From positions 33,594 to 97,593 of the forward strand of contig JAQVGZ010000002.1 of the NCBI GenBank assembly GCA_028696455.1: DNA of 64,000 nucleotides. The letters run 5' to 3'. The notes below the pieces were generated by a model. That model searched no databases and was not told the DNA's origin. It was given only the letters and a program-made list of their open reading frames with translations. The number at the start of each line of letters is the position of its first letter. The first letter of the stretch is position 1. Made by a program: the position numbers and the translations under genes. Below, piece by piece: positions 44,060 to 50,536 of the stretch. This DNA is from Desulfotomaculaceae bacterium (lineage in GTDB: Bacteria > Bacillota > Desulfotomaculia > Desulfotomaculales > Pelotomaculaceae).

Positions 44060-44549
44060 CGGTTATAATATAATTTTTGCCTGGCCTGAATTTGAAAAGC
44101 TTACAGAATCGGGACTTGAACACGCCAGGTCAAAACTAGTGGGGATTATGGCCAATCACTCACCCCTATCCGGACAAAAAATTGTGATTGTGTTTGATGC
44201 TTATCAACATAATAATATAGTAGGACATATTGAAATTATTGATGGCATCGAGGTTGTATATACCCAGCAAGGGGAAACCGCAGATGCTTTGATTGAACGG
44301 TTGGTTGGGGATTTCGCTAAAGAAGGAATAGTTTATGTAGCAACTTCCGACTGGGCGGAGCAAATGATCATCTTCGGCAGGGGAGCTTACCGGCTTACTC
44401 CTGACGAGTTGAGAACGCAAGTGATTCAGTATAAACAGGAAGTTAAAGAGCACTGGTCAGATATTAAGCCAACGGATAGTTACCTGGAAAACCGGCTATT
44501 GGATACGGTCCGTTTGAAACTGGAAGAGTGGCGCCGGAAAGATAAGTAG
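44037..44549 (+). CDS. yacP: NYN-domain endoribonuclease (YacP/Rae1-like)
   Basis: 170 residues from the ATG at 44037, inside the end of rlmB. The PIN-like NYN fold is clear: EFLIIDGYNIIFAWPEF, KIVIVFDAY, TADALIERL and YVATSDWAEQMIIF, with acidic residues for metal binding. The Bacillus orthologue Rae1 cuts mRNA in the ribosomal A site. Longer in-frame starts inside rlmB are unlikely, because the family begins at the LIIDGYN strand. Confidence 0.9.
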   Translation: MKEFLIIDGYNIIFAWPEFEKLTESGLEHARSKLVGIMANHSPLSGQKIVIVFDAYQHNNIVGHIEIIDGIEVVYTQQGETADALIERLVGDFAKEGIVYVATSDWAEQMIIFGRGAYRLTPDELRTQVIQYKQEVKEHWSDIKPTDSYLENRLLDTVRLKLEEWRRKDK

Positions 44550-44580
44550 TCACGAAATGGGGACCTTTTATCAAATTTTC

Positions 44581-44609
44581 TTGACGAGTTAAAGACTGAT
44601 TGTTATAAT
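44581..44609 (+). promoter_or_regulatory. SigA promoter of sigH
   Basis: TTGACG (44581-44586), 17-nt spacer, perfect TATAAT (44604-44609), about 155 nt before the sigH start, leaving a long leader. Confidence 0.75.
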
Positions 44610-44676
44610 AAATAATGTACTGTAAAGGGTAAAACTTAATAAGTAATATATTAATCAGTGAAATAAAAATGTACTA

Positions 44677-44703
44677 TCCGGGTCATTTGCCCGGACTTTT
44701 ATT
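44677..44703 (+). terminator. terminator-like hairpin in the sigH leader
   Basis: TCCGGG/CCCGGA stem (44677-44682 and 44690-44695), 7-nt loop, then CTTTTATTATT. It lies between promoter and start codon. Confidence 0.55.
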
Positions 44704-44764
44704 ATTAGATGAGGGAGAGGTTTTGCTTTTTATTTGTTGTATTTGAAAAGAGCGGGGGGATATT

Positions 44765-45406
44765 GTGAGTCTTCAAGCCCAAAGGGAAAGCTTGAACGAG
44801 TTACAGTTAGTTGACGAAGATGTGGTGGGTTTTGCCCGCGAAGGTGATGATGACGCGCTAGAGTTTCTAATTAATAAATATAAGAATTTTGTTCGTGCTA
44901 AAGCCCGCTCCTATTTTTTAATCGGGGCCGACCGGGAGGATATTATCCAGGAGGGCATGATTGGACTCTATAAAGCCATCAGGGACTTTAGGGTGGACAA
45001 GCTGTCATCTTTTCGTGCCTTTGCTGAGCTATGCATTACCAGGCAAATAATTACTGCAATCAAAACGGCAACGAGACAAAAGCATATCCCATTAAATTCC
45101 TATATATCTTTAAATAAGCCTATATACGATGAAGACTCAGATCGTACATTGCTGGATATTATCTCCAGCTCCAAAATTGCTGATCCTGAAGAATTAATTG
45201 TTTCAAAAGAAGAGTTCGACAATATAGAAGAAAAAATGGGGGAGATCTTGAGTTCTTTGGAATGGAAAGTATTAATGTCTTATCTAGAAGGCAAGTCATA
45301 CCAGGAAATAGCTGAGGATTTGCAACGCCACGTTAAGTCTATTGACAATGCGTTGCAGCGTGTAAAGCGTAAATTAGAGCGTTACCTGGAAAAGAGAGAA
45401 GTTTGA
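44765..45406 (+). CDS. sigH: RNA polymerase sigma-H factor
   Basis: 213 residues, GTG start after GCGGGGGG. Region 2 (FLINKYKNFVRAKARSYFLIGADREDIIQEGMIGLYKAIRDF, spread over about residues 35-75) binds core polymerase and the -10 element; region 4 (LSSLEWKVLMSYLEGKSYQEIAEDL) binds the -35. It transcribes early sporulation genes. Position after yacP and before rpmG-secE-nusG is the Firmicutes norm. Confidence 0.95.
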   Translation: MSLQAQRESLNELQLVDEDVVGFAREGDDDALEFLINKYKNFVRAKARSYFLIGADREDIIQEGMIGLYKAIRDFRVDKLSSFRAFAELCITRQIITAIKTATRQKHIPLNSYISLNKPIYDEDSDRTLLDIISSSKIADPEELIVSKEEFDNIEEKMGEILSSLEWKVLMSYLEGKSYQEIAEDLQRHVKSIDNALQRVKRKLERYLEKREV

Positions 45407-45410
45407 TTAA

Positions 45411-45435
45411 GATACTACACTCACTTAGTAGTATC
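45411..45435 (+). terminator. hairpin after sigH
   Basis: GATACTAC/GTAGTATC, perfect 8-bp stem with 9-nt loop, 4 nt after the stop; no T run, so 3'-end protection is as likely as termination. Confidence 0.5.
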
Positions 45436-45444
45436 GGGATAGCC

Positions 45445-45473
45445 TTGACAAAATAATTAGTATCAGTTAAAAT
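45445..45473 (+). promoter_or_regulatory. promoter of the first tRNA pair
   Basis: TTGACA (45445-45450), 17-nt spacer, TAAAAT (45468-45473), 16 nt before the tRNA. Confidence 0.75.
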
Positions 45474-45488
45474 AGTCATTGTGTTACC

Positions 45489-45564
45489 GCCGGCGTAGCT
45501 CAATTGGCAGAGCAGCTGATTTGTAATCAGCAGGTTGCGGGTTCGAGTCCCATCGCCGGCTCCA
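45489..45564 (+). tRNA. tRNA-Thr (anticodon TGT)
   Basis: Full cloverleaf: acceptor GCCGGCG/CGCCGGC, anticodon stem GCTGA/TCAGC around loop TTTGTAA, T-arm with GGTTCGAGTCC. The 3' CCA is encoded (45562-45564). Reads ACA and, by wobble, other Thr codons. Confidence 0.96.
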
Positions 45565-45603
45565 AGTCTGGAAAAGCTTATTAAAGTATTGAGTTAATAT
45601 CAT

Positions 45604-45679
<76 letters not shown>

Positions 45680-45691
45680 GTAAAAACACGT

Positions 45692-45716
45692 CTCGCAAGT
45701 AATTGCGGGCTTTTTT
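45692..45716 (+). terminator. terminator after tRNA-fMet
   Basis: CTCGCAA/TTGCGGG stem (one G-T pair), GTAA loop, then CTTTTTT. Confidence 0.8.
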
Positions 45717-45856
45717 AATTTCATTTCTAATACTTATTACGTTTTATGAGGTTATGCATTAGACATCAAAGTGAGTTTGTGGAAGATGATTGGTTAGTAT
45801 GCGTGATGGGTGGGTAAGATATGGTTGAATTTCTGGCAACAGAGACTTTAATGGGC

Positions 45857-45886
45857 TTGACATGTAGTCTTGAATTATGCTAAACT
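45857..45886 (+). promoter_or_regulatory. promoter of the second tRNA pair
   Basis: TTGACA (45857-45862), 18-nt spacer, TAAACT (45881-45886). Confidence 0.65.
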
Positions 45887-45932
45887 ACACTATGCAAGCT
45901 TGTTCAGTTTACTAAAGTTCAAGAGATGTGCT

Positions 45933-46008
<76 letters not shown>

Positions 46009-46110
46009 AAATTGAAATAGAGTTAAGAATCACAAAGGTAAATTTTAAGTTTATTTGTGCTGCTACTTGAAATTATGTACCCATAATTTTATAGAATGTA
46101 TCCGAAATAC

Positions 46111-46187
46111 GGCGGCGTAGCTCAGCTGGTTAGAGCACACGGTTCATACCCGTGGTGTCCGGGGTTCAAGTCCCTGCGCCGCTACCA
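46111..46187 (+). tRNA. elongator tRNA-Met (anticodon CAT)
   Basis: Acceptor GGCGGCG/CGCCGCT with a paired first position, anticodon stem CACGG/CCGTG around TTCATAC, encoded CCA. The body resembles Bacillus elongator tRNA-Met closely rather than the lysidine-modified Ile tRNA. Confidence 0.92.
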
Positions 46188-46192
46188 AAAGG

Positions 46193-46225
46193 AATAAAAC
46201 CGGTGTTAAGGTCACCGGTTTTATT
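46193..46225 (+). terminator. terminator after tRNA-Met
   Basis: Perfect 13-bp stem AATAAAACCGGTG with its complement (46213-46225), 7-nt loop, T-rich 3' arm. Confidence 0.85.
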
Positions 46226-46291
46226 ATTTAAACAAGTAGTATCAACAGACAGGAAGGTTGGTTAAAATAAGATAGTGATACTTGTATACTA

Positions 46292-46320
46292 TTGACAGTA
46301 CAATTTAATTGTGATAAATT
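46292..46320 (+). promoter_or_regulatory. promoter of rpmG-secE-nusG
   Basis: TTGACA (46292-46297), 17-nt spacer, TAAATT (46315-46320). Confidence 0.75.
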
Positions 46321-46376
46321 CAATAATGTTAATTCTTAAAGAGGAAGAATTTTTTTGGTTTGGGGAGGTGGCTTGA

Positions 46377-46526
46377 ATGAGGGTAGATGTTATATTAGCG
46401 TGTACAGAATGCAAACGTAGAAATTATGCTACTAAGAAGAACAAGAAGAATGATCCTAGCAGGATTGAAATGAAAAAATATTGCCGGTTTTGCCAGACCC
46501 ATACTCTGCATAAGGAAACCAGATAA
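46377..46526 (+). CDS. rpmG: 50S ribosomal protein L33, zinc-binding form
   Basis: 49 residues: [19 protein letters not shown] at the start and [14 protein letters not shown] at the end. The two Cys pairs (9/12 and 36/39) bind zinc, so this is the C-plus paralogue that some bacteria replace under zinc limitation. ATG follows GGGGAGG. First gene of the rpmG-secE-nusG run. Confidence 0.95.
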   Translation: MRVDVILACTECKRRNYATKKNKKNDPSRIEMKKYCRFCQTHTLHKETR

Positions 46527-46627
46527 CAGTAGTGTATCTAGTGAAAGTTAGCCGCATTCTGACCGTTGTAGTAGGTATTTGCTCAGGTCGGGCGCGTTTA
46601 GATAAAAGTTTAAGGATGTGGCGTTTA

Positions 46628-46960
46628 ATGGCGCTTATAAAGAAACAGGATAGCAGTAAAAAAGATTTGCCAAAGGAAGCATCCAAAAAAGCTTTAGTCT
46701 TAAGTAAGGGAAAGAAAGCAGTTATAAAGAAGGAATCAAATTCAAGTAAGGTTACTGCTAAAAAAGACAAGGAAAACCGTTTTGAACAAATAAGAAAGTT
46801 TTTTCGAGGCGTATTAAACGAACTGAAAAAAGTCCACTGGCTAGGCAGGCGGGAGGTAGTTGTTTATACAGCGGTGGTGTTATTAGCGGTAGTAGCGGTA
46901 GGGTGCCTGATCTGGCTGTTTGACTCTTTATTAAGTTCGGTCCTTGGGCTTATCATCTAA
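46628..46960 (+). CDS. secE: preprotein translocase subunit SecE
   Basis: 110 residues from the ATG at 46628, 7-9 nt after AAGGATG. A Lys/Ser-rich cytoplasmic extension (1-48) precedes the conserved SecE core: RKFFRGVLNELKKVHW and one membrane segment (about 75-100). Essential clamp of the SecYEG channel. The N-terminal extension is longer than in the roughly 60-residue Bacillus form. An upstream in-frame start (46532) would add 32 residues of no family likeness. Confidence 0.9.
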   Translation: MALIKKQDSSKKDLPKEASKKALVLSKGKKAVIKKESNSSKVTAKKDKENRFEQIRKFFRGVLNELKKVHWLGRREVVVYTAVVLLAVVAVGCLIWLFDSLLSSVLGLII

Positions 46961-46984
46961 AGATAATTTTCCTTAAGGGGGTGA

Positions 46985-47010
46985 GGGACCTAGCTTGTAA
47001 ATAGGGTCCC
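46985..47010 (+). promoter_or_regulatory. hairpin between Shine-Dalgarno and nusG start
   Basis: GGGACC (46985-46990) pairs with GGTCCC (47005-47010), loop 14 nt. The strong site AAGGGGGTG (46975-46983) lies before it and the ATG (47020) after it, about 36 nt apart; folding would leave about 11 unpaired nt between them. Confidence 0.5.
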
Positions 47011-47019
47011 TTGTATTTT

Positions 47020-47547
47020 ATGGTGAAACAATGGTATGTCGTACATACCTATGCTGGCTATGAGAATAAGGTAAAAGCCAATCTAGAAAAGCGGATTGAT
47101 TCGATGAATATGGATGAAAAGATTTTCCGCATTCTCGTGCCAATGGAAGATGAAGTAGAGATTAAAGATGGTAAGAAAAAGATTACAAAGCGCAAGGTTT
47201 TTCCTGGCTATGTGCTGGTCGAAATGTACATGACTGATGATTCCTGGTATGTCGTGCGAAATACCCCCGGGGTGACGGGTTTCGTCGGTTCCGGTGCTAA
47301 ACCTATCCCCTTAAACGACGATGAGGCCAGGCAAATCATCAGACAGATGGGGGTTGACGAGCCACGGACACGAATATCTTTATCTATCGGTGAAAATATT
47401 CGGGTCATTTCCGGCCCATTTGAAAACTTTATCGGACAGATCGAGGAAATCAACATGGAAAAGCAAAAGCTAAAAGTATTGATCTCTATGTTTGGAAGGG
47501 AAACCCCAATTGAGCTGGACTTTAGTCAGGTAGAAAGGATATCTTAA
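47020..47547 (+). CDS. nusG: transcription antitermination/termination factor NusG
   Basis: 175 residues from the ATG at 47020 (VKQWYVVHTYAGYE, the usual beginning). NGN domain to about residue 115 with FPGYVLVEM and RNTPGVTGFVG, then a KOW domain (IRVISGPFENFIGQIEEI). Binds the RNA polymerase clamp and affects pausing and coupling to ribosomes. An in-frame TTG at 47011 is the alternative start. Confidence 0.95.
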   Translation: MVKQWYVVHTYAGYENKVKANLEKRIDSMNMDEKIFRILVPMEDEVEIKDGKKKITKRKVFPGYVLVEMYMTDDSWYVVRNTPGVTGFVGSGAKPIPLNDDEARQIIRQMGVDEPRTRISLSIGENIRVISGPFENFIGQIEEINMEKQKLKVLISMFGRETPIELDFSQVERIS

Positions 47548-47575
47548 TGTCTTTGAACAGGAGGTGTGAATGAGA

Positions 47576-48004
47576 ATGGCGAAAAAAGTTACTGCGATTA
47601 TTAAACTTCAAGTTCCGGCAGGTAAAGCAACCCCGGCTCCGCCGGTAGGACCGGCTCTTGGTCAACATGCGGTTAATATCATGGCTTTTGTAAAGGAATA
47701 TAATGAGCGTACAGCATCTCAGGCTGGTCTGATTATTCCGGTAGAAATAACAGTTTATGAGGACCGTTCCTTTACTTTTGTGACTAAGACTCCGCCCGCG
47801 GCAGTCCTGCTGAAAAAGGCAGCTGGGATTGAGACAGCCTCTGGTGAGCCAAACCGTAAAAAAGTTGCAAAACTGCCTCGTGCTAAAGTACGTGAGATTG
47901 CTGAGTTGAAAATGCCTGATCTCAACGCTAACAGTGTGGAATCGGCAATGCGCATGGTTGAAGGAACCGCCCGCAGTATGGGTATCGAGATTTTAGAAGC
48001 TTAA
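47576..48004 (+). CDS. rplK: 50S ribosomal protein L11
   Basis: 142 residues from the ATG at 47576, 9 nt after AGGAGGTG; the ATG at 47570 is only 3 nt from it. Starts [16 protein letters not shown], with [15 protein letters not shown] in the N-terminal domain and the RNA-binding C-terminal domain ([19 protein letters not shown], then [10 protein letters not shown]). Part of the GTPase-associated centre and needed for the stringent response by RelA. Confidence 0.97.
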   Translation: MAKKVTAIIKLQVPAGKATPAPPVGPALGQHAVNIMAFVKEYNERTASQAGLIIPVEITVYEDRSFTFVTKTPPAAVLLKKAAGIETASGEPNRKKVAKLPRAKVREIAELKMPDLNANSVESAMRMVEGTARSMGIEILEA

Positions 48005-48062
48005 AATTATCAGGTAGAAGTGGGAGGAGCATCTCCGCTAAAACCACAGGGAGGAAAATATT

Positions 48063-48761
48063 GTGCCAAAACATGGAAAGAAGTATTTGGATGCTGTTAA
48101 AAAAGTCAGCCGTGGTGTACTATATGAACCTGCTGAGGCACTTGAACTGGTAAAGAGGGTGGCCCCTGGCAAATTTGATGAGACTGTTGAGGTGGCTGTA
48201 CGTTTGGGTGTGGACCCTCGTCATGCCGACCAGCAGGTGCGAGGTGCAGTTGTATTGCCTCATGGCACTGGTAAGACACGCACAGTATTAGTATTTGCAA
48301 AGGGTGATAAAGCAAAGGAAGCTGAGGAAGCGGGTGCTGACTTTGTGGGTGCCGAAGATATGGTGACGAAGATTCAGCAGGAAGGCTGGCTAAGTTTTGA
48401 TGTAGCCATTGCGACTCCTGATATGATGGGCACCGTTGGTAAGTTGGGCCGGATCCTTGGACCCAGGGGATTGATGCCAAACCCCAAAACAGGTACAGTT
48501 ACCTTTGATATTACCAGGGCAGTCCAGGAGGTAAAAGCCGGGAAAATTGAGTACAGGCTAGATAAAGCCGGTATAATTCACGCTCCCATCGGTAGAGTGT
48601 CTTTCAGTACCGAGAAACTGCAGGAGAACTTGCGAACCTTAATTGATGCCCTGAACCGGGCAAGACCTGCCGCTGCAAAAGGGCAGTACATAAAAAGTGT
48701 TTCTCTTTCTTCAACAATGGGTCCCGGGATAAGGGTCAATACTATGAAAACGGCTTTTTAA
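48063..48761 (+). CDS. rplA: 50S ribosomal protein L1
   Basis: 232 residues, GTG start after GGGAGG. Contains [66 protein letters not shown] and [14 protein letters not shown]. Forms the L1 stalk and in many bacteria represses its own rplKA mRNA. Followed by the L10 leader. Confidence 0.97.
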   Translation: MPKHGKKYLDAVKKVSRGVLYEPAEALELVKRVAPGKFDETVEVAVRLGVDPRHADQQVRGAVVLPHGTGKTRTVLVFAKGDKAKEAEEAGADFVGAEDMVTKIQQEGWLSFDVAIATPDMMGTVGKLGRILGPRGLMPNPKTGTVTFDITRAVQEVKAGKIEYRLDKAGIIHAPIGRVSFSTEKLQENLRTLIDALNRARPAAAKGQYIKSVSLSSTMGPGIRVNTMKTAF

Positions 48762-48787
48762 CCTCATGTCAATAATATAATAAAAAT

Positions 48788-48896
48788 GATAGCTGTAGAC
48801 CGTCGGTGCATTGCATAATGGCTATAGGCCGCCGACCGAGGCTTATTCCCGTAAGAGACCGGGGCCTCTGTATATTTGTCTGCAGAAGGCCTTTTT
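48788..48896 (+). promoter_or_regulatory. ribosomal protein L10 leader
   Basis: The 261-nt gap between rplA and rplJ holds the structured L10-binding leader typical of Firmicutes. GTCGG (48802-48806) pairs with CCGAC (48832-48836); GAGACCGG follows, then a terminator-like stem. L10(L12)4 binding to such leaders lowers rplJL expression. Matched by position and features, not by a model search. Confidence 0.75.
48863..48896 (+). terminator. attenuator stem of the L10 leader
   Basis: GGCCTCTG (48863-48870) pairs with CAGAAGGCC (48883-48891, one bulged A), followed by five T; 127 nt before rplJ. Confidence 0.7.
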
Positions 48897-49022
48897 AAAT
48901 TTATATAATTATTACGGCGATGTTCAGTAATTTGGTTTAAGTAGCATTGTTTATATGTTTATTTATCGCATCAGTCTTCTTAATGTCGGAGGGCTGACTA
49001 TTTAGAAGGGAGGTGTATTGAG

Positions 49023-49550
49023 GTGCCTGTAACAAAAGAAAAAAAAGAAGAGATTATTCAGGAACTAAAAGAAAAATTTGAAGGATCTGTAGTTTCTGTA
49101 ATTGCGGATTACCGTAATTTAAATGTTGCCGAGGTAACTAAATTGCGCCGGCAACTTCGTGAAGCCGGCTGCGAATATAAAGTTGCTAAGAATACCCTTA
49201 CCAGCCTTGTTGTTAAGAGTCTAGGTATAGAAGGTATTGAACCTTATCTGGTGGGGCCTATAGCAATTGCTTTCGGAAAGGATCCGGTAGCACCAGCAAA
49301 GGTACTATCAGAATTCATTCGTGAGACCAAAAAGATGGAGATAAAGGCGGGAATCCTTGAAGGAAAAGTCATTGATGCCAGAAAAGTGAAGAATCTAGCT
49401 GATTTGCCTTCCCGGGAGGTTCTTCTCGCTAAAACGCTGGGCGGGATGCAGGCCCCGCTTTATGGCTTTGCCAGTGTGCTCCAGGGTACTATTCGCAGTT
49501 TTGTTTATGCTGTGGAAGCTGTACGCAAGCAACGTGCTGGAGAAGCGTAG
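49023..49550 (+). CDS. rplJ: 50S ribosomal protein L10
   Basis: 175 residues, GTG start downstream of [53 protein letters not shown] and NTLTSLVV are conserved; the C-terminal helix binds L7/L12 dimers. It represses translation or read-through of its own operon through the upstream leader. Confidence 0.97.
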   Translation: MPVTKEKKEEIIQELKEKFEGSVVSVIADYRNLNVAEVTKLRRQLREAGCEYKVAKNTLTSLVVKSLGIEGIEPYLVGPIAIAFGKDPVAPAKVLSEFIRETKKMEIKAGILEGKVIDARKVKNLADLPSREVLLAKTLGGMQAPLYGFASVLQGTIRSFVYAVEAVRKQRAGEA

Positions 49551-49609
49551 GTGTCTTTTTAATCCAACTATCAAAATTATATATAAATAATGAAAGGCGG
49601 TATCTGTTA

Positions 49610-49990
49610 ATGTCTAAAGTGCAAGAAATCCTTGAAGCAGTAAAAGGTATGACTGTCCTGGAATTGTCTGAGCTGGTAAAAGCTTTTGAAGAAGAGTTTG
49701 GGGTGAGTGCTGCTGCTCCAGTAGCTGTTGCTGCCACACCGGGGGGTGCTCCGGACACTGCGGCTGTTGAAGAGGAACAAACCGAGTTTGATGTCATTCT
49801 TACTGCAATTGGTGATAAGAAAGTCAATGTAATTAAGGTTGTCCGGGAGATAACGGCGCTGGGCCTGAAAGAAGCAAAGGATCTGGTTGACGCTGCGCCT
49901 AAGGCCGTCAAGGAAAAGATCAGTAAAAAAGAGGCTGAAGAAATCAAGGCAAAACTTACTGAAGCAGGCGCCTCTGTAGAGATTAAATAA
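49610..49990 (+). CDS. rplL: 50S ribosomal protein L7/L12
   Basis: 126 residues: N-terminal dimerisation domain ([26 protein letters not shown]), an Ala/Pro/Gly hinge (about 35-58) and the C-terminal domain with [23 protein letters not shown] that recruits translational GTPases. A strong terminator lies 14 nt after the stop, separating it from rpoB. Confidence 0.97.
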   Translation: MSKVQEILEAVKGMTVLELSELVKAFEEEFGVSAAAPVAVAATPGGAPDTAAVEEEQTEFDVILTAIGDKKVNVIKVVREITALGLKEAKDLVDAAPKAVKEKISKKEAEEIKAKLTEAGASVEIK

Positions 49991-50003
49991 AAAAGCCTTA
50001 AAA

Positions 50004-50028
50004 AAGGGGGTCATTGGCCCTCTTTTTT
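50004..50028 (+). terminator. terminator of rplJL
   Basis: AAGGGGGTC (50004-50012) pairs with GGCCCTCTT (50016-50024) with two G-T pairs and a 3-nt loop, then a T run to 50028. Confidence 0.9.
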
Positions 50029-50032
50029 GTTT

Positions 50033-50280
50033 GTGCGACGAGCAGTCGCATTCCGCTGTGTATCAACAAATCAAAGGACAGCGGCCACGTTGCGGAGGTA
50101 AAAACGACCGAGAAGACCGTAGGCGGACGAGCAGACCCAAATGCGAAAGTGTAAATCATGTGCGGCCGGGCGGATCAGCGATTATGCGAACATAACGGAG
50201 AGCTAGTATTTGCTACTTAATGAACCGTCCGGGTAGTGGAGGCCTGCCAGGTGATGATGATAGGCATGTTCGAAAGGGTG
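50033..50280 (+). ncRNA. GC-rich structured element of unknown type (possible HEARO/omega-RNA or group II intron relic)
   Basis: It starts 4 nt after the rplL terminator with GTGCGAC and is visibly more GC-rich than the flanks. Stems seen: TGCGAC/GTCGCA (50034-50039, 50045-50050), CCGCTGT/ACAGCGG (50053-50059, 50078-50084), and an 8-bp stem CCGGGCGG/CCGTCCGG (about 50167-50174 and 50226-50233, one G-T pair) enclosing TTATG-CGAA-CATAA. It has no open reading frame. The sharp 5' edge at a terminator and the hairpin at that edge suggest a mobile-RNA remnant; no domain V of a group II intron and no IscB/TnpB gene follow. Confidence 0.45.
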
Positions 50281-50282
50281 TC

Positions 50283-50311
50283 TTGACAGATATTCAATAT
50301 TATGCTAGTAT
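50283..50311 (+). promoter_or_regulatory. promoter of rpoBC
   Basis: TTGACA (50283-50288), 17-nt spacer, TAGTAT (50306-50311). An overlapping TATAAT (50309-50314) has a 20-nt spacing. It starts right where the GC-rich element ends. Confidence 0.65.
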
Positions 50312-50318
50312 AATAAAA

Positions 50319-50366
50319 TGCCATAAAAAAAGGTTTTTAAGTTTGAAAAAAATGTATTTTATGGCA
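50319..50366 (+). promoter_or_regulatory. 10-bp stem in the rpoB leader
   Basis: TGCCATAAAA (50319-50328) and its exact complement (50357-50366) at the 5' end of the predicted transcript, followed by about 170 nt of otherwise unmarked leader before rpoB. Confidence 0.5.
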
Positions 50367-50536
50367 GTATACCGTTAATAATATTTTAGATAGTTTTAAT
50401 AGTCTTAGATTAAGCGAGGTATTGTAAAGACAAAGCCTTGCTTTTCATTGTCATTCTGTGGATGGGCTATTTGTTTATCAGTCTTGGAAAAATTTGAATA
50501 ATTCCTTAATAATGAGACAGGGGTGTGAGGCGCTAG

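Noticed and set aside
46995..47000. Start-stop minimal frame (TTG TAA) in the nusG leader
   Set aside because: It follows the ribosome site at a good distance but may be chance; the hairpin explains the spacing more simply.
50033..50536. A complete group II intron
   Set aside because: No reverse transcriptase frame and no domain V hairpin are found before rpoB; at most a 5' remnant.
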